This document shows positions 18,559-26,508 of a DNA stretch of 64,000 nucleotides, in pieces. The stretch comes from Amycolatopsis bullii (GTDB taxonomy: Bacteria; Actinomycetota; Actinomycetes; Mycobacteriales; Pseudonocardiaceae). The notes below the pieces were generated by a model. That model was not told the DNA's origin. It searched no databases and worked only from the letters and a program-made list of their open reading frames with translations. How positions within the stretch are numbered: the stretch's first letter is position 1; each line of letters begins with the position of its first letter. The position numbers and the translations under genes were made by a program. The DNA lies in the NCBI RefSeq assembly GCF_014654205.1, contig NZ_BNAW01000013.1:62001-126000 (forward strand), in the 5' to 3' direction.

Positions 18559-19559
18559 GCGACCTCCTCTTCCTGCCGCGACCGCTGCTCGGGCCGGAAG
18601 ATGGTGTCGACGGTCGGGAGGACCGGGTCCGGGCCGAGTTCGGCCGCCAGAGCGCGAATGCCGTCCACCAGCTCCACCTGGGGCTGGTACCCCAGCGCGC
18701 GCAGCTCCGCGGTGTCGGCCACCATGCGGTAGCTGTCGTCGCTGATGCTTGCGACCACTTCGATCTCGGGGCGGCGGCCGGTCGCCTCGCCGATGGCGTC
18801 GATCAGCCGGCGCAGCGAAAACTCCCGACCGGAGCCGATGTTGACCACCCGACCGGCCTCGCTCCGGTCTGCGGCCACGATCAGACCACGGACCAGGTCG
18901 GCGACGTGCACGAAATCGCGGGTCTTGTGGTCGAGATCGCCGACCACCCGGATCGGCAGCGCGTTGAGGTGCCAACGCAGGTACTGGGAAACTTCGCCGC
19001 CTGCGCGGTGCGGGTTCTCGCCCGGCCCGTAGATGGTGAAGGCCCTGGCGATCACCGCCGACAGGCCGTGGGTGCGCACGAACGCCCGAACGGCCGCCTC
19101 GCCCGCCAGCTTGGACGCTCCGTACGGCAGGAACGGCGACAGCTGGTGGTCCTCCCGGACGGGAACCGTCTGCGGCTCTCCGTAGACCATCGCCGTGGAC
19201 AGGTAGACCAGCCGGGCTTTGGTGTTCAGCAGGGCCTCGGCCACGTTGAACGTGGTGACGGCGTTGGACTCGAAGTCGAACCTCGGCCGGTCCACCGATG
19301 TCGTCCCACTGGCGTTGCCGGCGAGGTGGAAGACAAGGTCCACGTCCGAGAGCGCGCGCAGGGTCTGTCGCGCGTCCCGCAGGTCGACTGTTCTGATCGG
19401 GCAGGGGAGTGTGGTGTCGTCCGGTGCCGCGGCGTCCACAATCGACACCCGGTTGCCCAGTGCGGCCAGCGTCCGGACGAGGTGCCGGCCGACGAACCCG
19501 AGACCACCCGTGACCGCGATGTGTTGGTAGCTCGACAGTTCACTTATCCGTGTTGGCAT
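18552..19559 (-). CDS. NAD-dependent epimerase/dehydratase (extended SDR)
   Basis: Encodes 335 residues from the ATG at 19559 (MPTRISEL); in-frame codons further upstream give a non-homologous Pro/His-rich leader and are rejected. Motifs: TGGLGFVGRHL (GxxGxxG, residues 18-24), YLSTAMVYGEPQ (Ser/Thr of the catalytic triad) and LPYGASKLAGE (YxxxK). These define the nucleotide-sugar epimerase/4,6-dehydratase family. It is first in the operon with the DegT aminotransferase and the serine hydrolase. The substrate is unknown; amino-sugar supply is inferred from the neighbour. Confidence 0.88.
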   Translation of the reverse strand: MPTRISELSSYQHIAVTGGLGFVGRHLVRTLAALGNRVSIVDAAAPDDTTLPCPIRTVDLRDARQTLRALSDVDLVFHLAGNASGTTSVDRPRFDFESNAVTTFNVAEALLNTKARLVYLSTAMVYGEPQTVPVREDHQLSPFLPYGASKLAGEAAVRAFVRTHGLSAVIARAFTIYGPGENPHRAGGEVSQYLRWHLNALPIRVVGDLDHKTRDFVHVADLVRGLIVAADRSEAGRVVNIGSGREFSLRRLIDAIGEATGRRPEIEVVASISDDSYRMVADTAELRALGYQPQVELVDGIRALAAELGPDPVLPTVDTIFRPEQRSRQEEEVAC

Positions 19560-19720
19560 GGAACAACCGTGCCCGCTCCCGGCGCCGGCGAACAATGCGC
19601 TGCCCACTTCGTGCCAATGCCCGGGCAGGCACGTTGTGGACACCGGATTGAACGGGCGGTGGGGGCGTACTTGGCTGGAAACCGCAACCACTTCACTCGC
19701 CAACCCGTTGGAGGACCGCC

Positions 19721-19966
19721 GTGTCGTACGACGCCAAGTTCGAATCGATCCTGCGCCGGCATCTCCGGTACCTGCCTTCGGAAGGGATGCTCGAGCCGGA
19801 CTCCTCGTTGCACGGCCTGGGACTGGATTCCATGCGGTCGGTCGAGCTGTTGTTCGATCTGGAGGACAGCTATGAGGTCACCCTCCCCGACGAAGCGCTC
19901 ACGGCCGAAACCTTCGCAACACCGCGATCGCTTTACGCGGTCGTCGCGATCGCGGTCGGTGCCTAG
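19721..19966 (+). CDS. acyl/peptidyl carrier protein 1
   Basis: Encodes 81 residues from a GTG start. It is a stand-alone carrier protein: GLGLDSMRSVELLFDLED contains the 4'-phosphopantetheine attachment Ser (S37) in the D-S-M context, followed by the typical second helix and a YEVTLPDE loop. It is transcribed away from the epimerase operon across a 161-bp divergent promoter region and lies 42 bp before the LysR gene. It probably holds the amino acid activated by one of the two free adenylation enzymes. Confidence 0.9.
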   Translation: MSYDAKFESILRRHLRYLPSEGMLEPDSSLHGLGLDSMRSVELLFDLEDSYEVTLPDEALTAETFATPRSLYAVVAIAVGA

Positions 19967-20008
19967 CGCGCCGGCCGCGACGGCAACGGAAGAGGGGACG
20001 GGCAATCC

Positions 20009-20926
20009 ATGGAATCACCTCAGCTCGAAGCATTCGTCACCGTCGTCGACGTGGGAAGCTTCACGCGGGCCGCGGCGAGGTTGCAGCTTTCCCAGCCCAG
20101 CGTCACGGGCCGCATCAAGGCACTCGAACACGACGTGGGCGTCCGGCTTCTCGAACGCCGGCACAGCGGGATCAGACCGACGCCCGCCGGCGCGGAACTC
20201 CTCCCTTACGCGAGGGAGATCGTCGCCCTGACCGCCCGGGCGCGAACCGCGATCGACTCGGAGGGGCGCCCGCACGGCCGGGTGCGCATCGGGACGATCG
20301 ACTTCCTGACGACACACCGGTTGCTGCCGCTGATCGAGTACTTGTACCTGCGGTACCCGGAAGTGCAGATCTCGATGAGCAATCCCGCAGACGGCGACGC
20401 GGCCGGCGCCGTGCGGGACGGCAAGCTCGACTGCGCCTTCGTCGTGGACGTCATCCACGACCGGGAGGATCTCGACAGCCGGGTGCTGTGCCCGGAGTCG
20501 CTGGTGCTCGTCGGCGGGGCCGACCACGCGCTCGCTCGGCGGACACCGGTGACCGACGAGGACCTCCGGGCGGCGACCCTCGTCCGCGCCGACAACGCCG
20601 CCCAATACCACGAGCGGTTCGAACGCACGATCGGCCTCGAAGAGACGGCGAACCGTCCCCGGCTGTTCGAGCTCGACTCGATCGAGGCCACGAAACGCAG
20701 TGTCGCCAACGGTGTCGGTATCGCGCTGCTGCCGGCTGCGGCTGTCCGGCGGGAGCTGGCGGACGGGAGGCTCCACGAGATCGACTGGACACCGTCGTTC
20801 AAGTCGTTCACCCAAGTGGTGTGGCGGCGCGACCGCGGTCCCAACACCGCACTCGACGCGCTGGTGTCGGCCGCGGTGCAGGTCGTGCGGGAGCAGGTCG
20901 CCGAAAGGATCCCCGTGCCGAGGTAG
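20009..20926 (+). CDS. LysR-family transcriptional regulator
   Basis: Encodes 305 residues. The N-terminal winged HTH (FVTVVDVGSFTRAAARLQLS, then QPSVTGRIKALEHDVGVRLL) and the periplasmic-binding-protein-like effector domain (VRIGTIDFLTTHRLLPLIEYL) are complete. GAGGGG precedes the ATG. It is downstream of carrier protein 1 and convergent with the adenylation gene, with 4 bp between the stops. It probably regulates the cluster; the divergent gap 24969-25167 between the two main biosynthetic operons is a likely target. Confidence 0.92.
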   Translation: MESPQLEAFVTVVDVGSFTRAAARLQLSQPSVTGRIKALEHDVGVRLLERRHSGIRPTPAGAELLPYAREIVALTARARTAIDSEGRPHGRVRIGTIDFLTTHRLLPLIEYLYLRYPEVQISMSNPADGDAAGAVRDGKLDCAFVVDVIHDREDLDSRVLCPESLVLVGGADHALARRTPVTDEDLRAATLVRADNAAQYHERFERTIGLEETANRPRLFELDSIEATKRSVANGVGIALLPAAAVRRELADGRLHEIDWTPSFKSFTQVVWRRDRGPNTALDALVSAAVQVVREQVAERIPVPR

Positions 20927-20930
20927 TACG

Positions 20931-22496
20931 TCAGCCGGTCCGCTCCATCAGAGCCTCCCGGCTCACCTTGCCGTTCGTGGTGACCGGCAGGTCGCTCACC
21001 ACCTGAACCCGTTCCGGCACCATGTAGCCGGGCAGCGTCCTCGTGCAGAAGGACCGCAGTCCACGCTCGTCCAGCTCCACGCCCGTAGCCGGCACCACGA
21101 ATGCGACGAGTCCGGTTTCGCCGTCGAGCTGCTGCCCGATCACGGCCGCGGTTTCGACTCCGCCGAAGTCCATCAGCTTGCGCTCCACCTCTCCGAGTTC
21201 GACACGGTTGCCGCGGATCTGGACCTGTGCGTCGGTCCGCCCGCAGAAGTGCAGGTCGCCCGTCGCGTCCCGATAGGCGAGATCGCCGGTGCGGAGCACT
21301 TTCTGGCCCGCCCTGCGGTCGTGCGGGTCCGGCACGAGCGCGGCGTCGGTAGCTGCCTCGTCGGCCCAGTACCCGGTGAACAACGCAGGGCTGCGCAGGT
21401 GCAGCGCACCCACGACGCCGGTTTCGCCGATCGGCTGTCCCGACTCGTCCACGATCAGCAGTTCCGCGCCCTTGTGGCCCCGGCCGATGGACAGGGGCCC
21501 CGGGTCGGTCGGCAGCGGCTTCGGCACGTCAGCGAATGAACACGCCATCGACTCGGTGCTCCCGTAGCAGTTGACGAACCGCGCGCCGGGTAGCAGTTCG
21601 GTGAGCCTGCGCAGTTCCTGGTGGGGGAACTCTTCACCGCAGAAGAGGATGCCGCGAAGGTGATCGAGCGCGCGCAGTGCCTCGGGTGTGTGCCGCAACG
21701 CCTGGCGCCAGATCGACGGCACGCCGTTCACCTGGGTGGCACCGGTGTCGCCGAGCACGCGGACGAAGCGCCTCGGCCAGCGCAGCAAGGCACGCGGCAC
21801 CGGTACGACGGCCGCGCCGCTGCCGAGCGCCAGGCCGATGTCCAGCAGCGAGAAGTCGAACTGCAGAGGCGATGTGCTCGCCACCCGGTCGGTGGGGCCG
21901 ACGATGCCTTCCGCCGCCATGGCGAGGTAGAAAGCGACCACCGCGCGATGGCTCATGACCACGCCTTTGGGGCGTCCGGTGGTGCCGGACGTGAAGATGA
22001 TGTACGCCGTGTCGCAGGTGGTGAGTTGCTGCCGCTGCCGGGTTCGCGGCGCAGGACGGCGCTCGACGTCCAGGCCTTCCGGGCCGAACCGCCCGACGCC
22101 GATCCGCGACGGGACCGCCACCCGCTCCTGCTCCGACGCCCGCAGGCACAGCGCCGGCGCGCATTCGGCGACGATGGCCAGCACGCGCGTTGCCGGTGTT
22201 TCGGGACTGATCGGGACGAACGGCAAGCCACGTCGCCCGCAGGCGATCAGCATCGCGATGGCGGACGCCGAGGTGTCCGACTCCACCACGACCCGGTCAC
22301 CGATGTCGAGCCCCAGCTCGGCGAGGTCGGCCGCGTAGCGCTCGGCCAAGGCTGCGAGCTCGCGGTAGGAGACGGCTCGCGGGCTCCGATCGCCCGTGTA
22401 TTCGATGACAGCGGGCCGGTCCGGTGTGGTGCCGGCGGCGGCCAGCAGGAACTCGTCCATGCGTTCGGCCGGCCGGTGCTGGATGGCGGTGGTCAT
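20931..22496 (-). CDS. free-standing adenylation enzyme 1 (amino-acid-activating type)
   Basis: Encodes 521 residues, starting MTTAIQHRP. NRPS-type core motifs are complete: A3 YIIFTSGTTGRPKGVVMSHR, A5 NCYGSTES, A7 LRTGDLAYRD, A8 GNRVELGEVE and A10 NGKVSREAL with the catalytic Lys. No condensation or carrier domain is fused, so it must charge a separate carrier protein (the one at 19721 or 27789). It is the last gene of a four-gene operon with ATGA overlaps (BtrH-like, ACAD-like, flavin reductase, this). The specificity pocket cannot be decoded reliably by eye. Likely reaction: ATP-dependent aminoacyl- or acyl-AMP formation and transfer to the phosphopantetheine arm. Confidence 0.92.
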   Translation of the reverse strand: MTTAIQHRPAERMDEFLLAAAGTTPDRPAVIEYTGDRSPRAVSYRELAALAERYAADLAELGLDIGDRVVVESDTSASAIAMLIACGRRGLPFVPISPETPATRVLAIVAECAPALCLRASEQERVAVPSRIGVGRFGPEGLDVERRPAPRTRQRQQLTTCDTAYIIFTSGTTGRPKGVVMSHRAVVAFYLAMAAEGIVGPTDRVASTSPLQFDFSLLDIGLALGSGAAVVPVPRALLRWPRRFVRVLGDTGATQVNGVPSIWRQALRHTPEALRALDHLRGILFCGEEFPHQELRRLTELLPGARFVNCYGSTESMACSFADVPKPLPTDPGPLSIGRGHKGAELLIVDESGQPIGETGVVGALHLRSPALFTGYWADEAATDAALVPDPHDRRAGQKVLRTGDLAYRDATGDLHFCGRTDAQVQIRGNRVELGEVERKLMDFGGVETAAVIGQQLDGETGLVAFVVPATGVELDERGLRSFCTRTLPGYMVPERVQVVSDLPVTTNGKVSREALMERTG

Positions 22497-23032
22497 GGGT
22501 TTCGTCCTTCGGTGGTCGTGGTCGGCGGGGCTGCGGCGGCGGTGTGGGGCCGTCCGTCCAGCAGCACCAGGGGTGGTGCCGGGCAAATCCGGGTACTCAA
22601 CGCGGTGCCGACGAGCAGCGTGTGGTCGAGGACCGTCATCGCCTCCCGCACCCGGCACACGACGGTGGCGGCCGCGCCGGGCAGAACGGGTGCCCCGTCG
22701 CACAGTGCGGACGGCACCCCGTCGAACCTGTGCCGGGGATCGCCGGTGGCGAACCGGTCGACGAGGTCCGCCTGCCGGCGCGACAGCACGTTCACCGCGA
22801 AGACGCCGGCCGAAAGGAGTTCGTCGAGCGTGTGCCCCGTGCTGCGCAGCGACACGAGCAGGGTCGGGGGCCGCAGCGACAGCGACAGCACCGCGGTCGT
22901 GGTGCAGCCCACCGGTCCCTCGCCGCCCAGCGCGGTGGTGACCGATACACAGGTCGCGAACCGGGACATGGTTCGGCGAAAAGTGCGCTCGTCCGCGTGG
23001 CGGAGCACAGGAGGCGTCGTCGGAACGACCAT
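22493..23032 (-). CDS. flavin reductase (two-component monooxygenase partner)
   Basis: Encodes 179 residues. FRRTMSRFATCVSVTTAL at the start and VGCTTTAVLSLSLRPPTLLVSL (FMN-binding) followed by FAVNVLSRRQADLVDRFA are hallmarks of the HpaC/flavin-reductase-like split-barrel family, which makes FMNH2 or FADH2 with NAD(P)H. Its ATG overlaps the stop of the ACAD-fold gene (TGATG) and its own stop overlaps the adenylation start (ATGA). The tight coupling to an ACAD-fold enzyme resembles N-hydroxylase/nitrososynthase pairs, so it may supply reduced flavin for an oxygenation, not just a desaturation. Confidence 0.88.
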   Translation of the reverse strand: MVVPTTPPVLRHADERTFRRTMSRFATCVSVTTALGGEGPVGCTTTAVLSLSLRPPTLLVSLRSTGHTLDELLSAGVFAVNVLSRRQADLVDRFATGDPRHRFDGVPSALCDGAPVLPGAAATVVCRVREAMTVLDHTLLVGTALSTRICPAPPLVLLDGRPHTAAAAPPTTTTEGRNP

Positions 23033-24105
23033 CACGTCATCAGCTCCTCGATCACCGCGTCCGCGGCGTCGCTCACTATGGACAGGACCACCTCGGTCGT
23101 CCCGCCGCCGATCCCGAACAGCGCGGCCTGTGCGCTGAGCGCCTGAGCGCCGCTGCGGGCGAACCCGTCGGCGCCTTGGAGATGCGCACATTCGCGAGTC
23201 ACCGTTTCGACGGTCATCGCGGCGGTGGCCTTGAGCATCGCGGCCGATGTGGTGTCGTACTGGTCGGTCACCCGGCTGGCCAGTTCGTCGGTCAGCGCAC
23301 GCAGTTGCCGGGTGAGGACCAGGCAGGTGGCGAACCGCTGGCGGACGGTGTCGTGCCGCCACGGTGATTCCCGGCCGGCACTGGTGAGCGCCCGCCGGGT
23401 CCCGGCGAGGACCCTGGTGCACAACGCGACCCCCCACAGCGCTCCGGCCAGCCGCTCGACCGCGATGTGCGCGGCGAAGTTCAGCAGTCCCCGGCCCGGA
23501 CCGCCCACCAGGTTCTCCCTTCCGAGCTGCACGTGGTCGAGCCGGACGTGCCCGGTGCCGGAGCCGGCGAACAGGTCGGTGTCCGCCGGCTCGACGTGCA
23601 CCCCCGGGGCGTCGGCCGGCACGAGCACCCAGGTGAAGTTCGTGAAGTGGGACCCCGGCCGGTGCCTGGCGAGCACCAGGATGTGGTCGCAGTGGGTGGC
23701 GTTGGTGATCCACCGCTTGGTGCCGTGGACCACCACGGCGTCGTCGCCGAGGTGCAGTTCCGTACCCATCGCGGTGAGGTTCGAGCCACCGCGCTCGTCC
23801 GTCGCGCCCAGCGCCACGACCGTGTCGCCGGCGAGGGCGTCGGCGAGCACGCTCCGTGCTTCACGCCCCCCGGTCGTCAGCAGGGGTAGCGCGGTCGCGA
23901 GCTGGACGCAGACCGCGAGCGTCGTGCCGACCGGAGCTGCCGAGTCCACCGCGGTGAGCAGTTCGCGCAGGCCTATCGCGTCGACGCCGCAGGAGGGGTC
24001 GCCATCGTGGTAGGCGGTGCGGAGCAGGTCGGCCAAGCCGAGCCGGGCCCACAGCAGCCGGCCGTCCACGGCGGCGGGCAGGATGCCGGCGGGGAGCGCG
24101 GTCAT
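23032..24105 (-). CDS. acyl-CoA dehydrogenase-fold flavoenzyme 1
   Basis: Encodes 357 residues. ACAD features: VVALGATDERGGSNLTAMGTEL (FAD/substrate loop), VVHGTKRWITNATHCDHILVLA (TKxWITNA), and the C-terminal GIGGGTTEVVLSIV. The position held by the catalytic Glu (xYEGTxxI) in many ACADs is Gly here, so either the base lies elsewhere or the enzyme is not a classical desaturase. With the flavin reductase directly downstream, an ACAD-fold monooxygenase acting on a carrier-bound or free amine is a real alternative. Its start at 24105 overlaps the BtrH-like stop (ATGA). Confidence 0.85.
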   Translation of the reverse strand: MTALPAGILPAAVDGRLLWARLGLADLLRTAYHDGDPSCGVDAIGLRELLTAVDSAAPVGTTLAVCVQLATALPLLTTGGREARSVLADALAGDTVVALGATDERGGSNLTAMGTELHLGDDAVVVHGTKRWITNATHCDHILVLARHRPGSHFTNFTWVLVPADAPGVHVEPADTDLFAGSGTGHVRLDHVQLGRENLVGGPGRGLLNFAAHIAVERLAGALWGVALCTRVLAGTRRALTSAGRESPWRHDTVRQRFATCLVLTRQLRALTDELASRVTDQYDTTSAAMLKATAAMTVETVTRECAHLQGADGFARSGAQALSAQAALFGIGGGTTEVVLSIVSDAADAVIEELMT

Positions 24106-24968
24106 CGCGGGCTCACCGGTTCGCGGGTGCCTCCGAACACTTCGGGATCGGCGTTCAGGGCCGTCTCGACGTCCGTCAGCAGCTGCTCCGGCGCCGGTCG
24201 TCCGGAGCCCGTCCGCCGCATGGCGAGGAAGGCCCGGCCCGCCAGTTCGTCCCAGTGGCCGAGGTGCGCCGCGACCTCGTCGGTCACCCGCTCGCCACGG
24301 TGGGCCCGGTAGGCGACGTGAAGCTTCCGCGCGCGGGTCAGCAGCCAGGTCTCCACCGCCAGCCGCTCGAAGGCGGTCCGCCGGTCGGGATGCCGGCGGT
24401 AGGCGTCGACGTAGTCGGTGGCGGCCATCGTCCCGACGTGTGGGAGCGGCATCGGAACGTCGGCGGCAGGGGCGGTGAGCAGCACGAACGACGCTGCGGG
24501 CAGCGTGGACCAGTCGGTTGTCCAGCGGCCCGGCTCGGCCTTGCCCCACTGGGTGTGGTTGGAGTAGGCGTCGACAACCGTGGCGCGGTCGCCGTCCGCT
24601 TCGACGAGGAAACTGTGGTCCATGTGCCGGCGGCCGGAGTACGGGAGCCAGGGCATGTCGAAGGAGTCGGCCACGACGTAGAGCACGCCGTGCCGGCCGG
24701 ACAGCTCGCGGAGCGGCTCGCGCGTGCCGCCGTGCCACGTAGTGGTCCGTACCAACCCGAGCTGCCTGGTGGCCTCGAGGACCTGGTCCAGGAGCGGGGG
24801 CTCCACCGTGGGGAGGCCAGCGGCGCCGGGGTGAGGCCGGAAGCGGAGTGTCGCGCCGAGCGCGAGGTGGCTGTCCGGTCCGTGGAAACGGTCGGCGAGG
24901 ACGGCGAGGTTCGACTGGACGCAGTCGAGCAACTCGGCTCGCACTGTCTGCTCGGTGGTCAGCATCAC
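24102..24968 (-). CDS. BtrH-like putative acyltransferase
   Basis: Encodes 288 residues. The N-terminus has the arrangement of the BtrH N-terminal papain-like domain: LLDCVQSNLAVLADRFHG (candidate nucleophile Cys15, then a GxxxxLGxxxRF stretch), GVLYVVADSFDMPWLPYSG, and a His/Asp block HMDHSFLVEADGDRATVVDAY. BtrH moves an acyl chain from an acyl carrier protein to an amino-sugar in butirosin biosynthesis. The presence of carrier proteins and amino-sugar-type genes here makes a similar off-loading or transfer role plausible. It is first in the minus-strand operon and divergent from the aminomutase gene. The family match is by eye and remote. Confidence 0.5.
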   Translation of the reverse strand: MMLTTEQTVRAELLDCVQSNLAVLADRFHGPDSHLALGATLRFRPHPGAAGLPTVEPPLLDQVLEATRQLGLVRTTTWHGGTREPLRELSGRHGVLYVVADSFDMPWLPYSGRRHMDHSFLVEADGDRATVVDAYSNHTQWGKAEPGRWTTDWSTLPAASFVLLTAPAADVPMPLPHVGTMAATDYVDAYRRHPDRRTAFERLAVETWLLTRARKLHVAYRAHRGERVTDEVAAHLGHWDELAGRAFLAMRRTGSGRPAPEQLLTDVETALNADPEVFGGTREPVSPR

Positions 24969-25167
24969 GAATCGAGTCTATGAGCGCGGCCGTGGGACGG
25001 TGTCGTTCTTCCGATAGCAGCAACCTATTGCTCGATAACAGGATCTGAACCGCCGCCGATTTTCCCGCCAGAATCCACCGTACGGTGGAGGACGAGACAA
25101 TTCGCCGCTTCGAACCGTTCGGTCGGCACGACGTTGTTCTCGTTCAACGGCTCTGGAGGAAACTCGT
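24969..25167. promoter_or_regulatory. divergent promoter region between the two biosynthetic operons
   Basis: A 199-bp gap, more A/T-rich than its surroundings, separates the BtrH-like operon (minus) from the aminomutase operon (plus). It contains the short inverted repeat AGCAA-CCTA-TTGCT at 25019-25032, flanked on both sides by CGATA, a plausible site for the LysR or LuxR-type regulator. GGAGGAAA lies just upstream of the ATG at 25168. Confidence 0.4.
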
Positions 25168-26508
25168 ATGACCTTGACGATGGCCCACTCGGCTGAGGCT
25201 TCCCGGTTCCGCGCACAGGGCCCGCGCCAGCTCGACGAGATCGCGAAGCGTTACGGTCTGCCGGCGCACCTGCGTGAGGACGTGCGGCTGCTATCGCACG
25301 TCCTTCCGTTCCGGGTGAACGACTACGTACTCGACGAGCTGGTCGACTGGCGCCGGGTGCCGGACGATCCGATGTTCCGGCTCGTCTTCCCGCAGCGCGG
25401 AATGCTGCCGGAAGTCGACGAGCGGCGTCTGGCCGCACTCGCGGGCGATGGCGGTGCCAAATTGGCGATGAAGGCCGAGGTGCGCAGAATCCGCGCCAAC
25501 CTCAACCCGCACCCGTCCGGGCAGAAGGAACTCAACGTGCCGAGCCTGGACGGTGAGCAGGTTCCCGGAATGCAGCACAAATATCGCGAGACGGTGCTGT
25601 ACTTCCCCGGCCAGGGCCAGAGCTGCCACGCGTACTGCACGTATTGCTTCCGCTGGGCCCAGTTCGTCGGTGACGCCGATCTCCGCTTTGCCGCCCCGGG
25701 ACCGCTGCGGCTCGTCAGCTACCTGCGCCGTCACCCGGAGGTGACCGACGTCCTGGTCACCGGCGGAGATCCGATGGTGATGTCCACGGATCGGCTGCGC
25801 GACCACCTCAATCCCGTGCTGGGCGTCGACAGCGTGCGCACCATCCGGATCGGCACGAAGTCCCTCGCCTACTGGCCGCACCGATACGTGCACGATGCCG
25901 ATGCGGACGACGTCCTGCGGCTGTTCGAGCGGGTGGTCGCCACCGGTCGGCAATTGGCCGTGATGGCGCACTTCAGCCACCCGCGGGAGCTCGAAACCCC
26001 GGTCGTGCGCGAGGCCATGAGGCGCATCCGGGCGACGGGGGCGTCGATCTACTGCCAGGCACCGCTGGTCGCCCACGTCAACGACGACGCCGAGACGTGG
26101 CGCCGCCTGTGGTCGGTCCAACACGCGGCGGGCGCGGTGCCCTACTACCTGTTCGTGGAACGCGACACCGGGCCGTACGACTACTTCAAAGTCCCGCTGG
26201 GCGCTGCGGTGGACATCTTCCAAGACGCCTGGCGCCGGCTGCCCGGACTCGCCCGCACGGTCCGCGGCCCGGTCATGTCGACCACGCCGGGGAAGGTCAT
26301 CGTCGACGGCGTCACGGCGACGCCGGAGGGACGGTTCTTCCAGCTGCGCATGCTGCAGGCCCGCGACCCGTCCCTCGTCGCCCGGCCCTTCCGCGCCTCC
26401 TACCGCAGCGACGCGGCGTGGCTGTCCGACCTCGAGCTCACCGCCGACACGCCGGACGACATCCGGGCGGCCATCGGCGGCTACACCCGGGGGAGGGGCA
26501 TCGCATGA
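25168..26508 (+). CDS. KamA-type radical SAM aminomutase
   Basis: Encodes 446 residues. The radical SAM cluster motif is C-x3-C-x2-C at C153, C157 and C160 (CHAYCTYCFRW), preceded by KYRETVLYFPGQGQS. DVLVTGGDPMVMSTDRL is the GGDP element that contacts SAM, and PGKVIVDGV near the C-terminus holds the likely PLP Lys. This order and length fit lysine 2,3-aminomutase, which converts L-lysine to beta-lysine. Relatives act on glutamate or arginine, so the substrate is uncertain. It opens a five-gene plus-strand operon and is coupled by ATGA to the aminotransferase. Confidence 0.85.
   Translation: MTLTMAHSAEASRFRAQGPRQLDEIAKRYGLPAHLREDVRLLSHVLPFRVNDYVLDELVDWRRVPDDPMFRLVFPQRGMLPEVDERRLAALAGDGGAKLAMKAEVRRIRANLNPHPSGQKELNVPSLDGEQVPGMQHKYRETVLYFPGQGQSCHAYCTYCFRWAQFVGDADLRFAAPGPLRLVSYLRRHPEVTDVLVTGGDPMVMSTDRLRDHLNPVLGVDSVRTIRIGTKSLAYWPHRYVHDADADDVLRLFERVVATGRQLAVMAHFSHPRELETPVVREAMRRIRATGASIYCQAPLVAHVNDDAETWRRLWSVQHAAGAVPYYLFVERDTGPYDYFKVPLGAAVDIFQDAWRRLPGLARTVRGPVMSTTPGKVIVDGVTATPEGRFFQLRMLQARDPSLVARPFRASYRSDAAWLSDLELTADTPDDIRAAIGGYTRGRGIA

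Noticed and set aside
19560..19703. Upstream extension of the epimerase gene
   Set aside because: It lacks similarity to extended SDRs, which begin only a few residues before the GxxGxxG motif, and it would consume the divergent promoter region of carrier protein 1.
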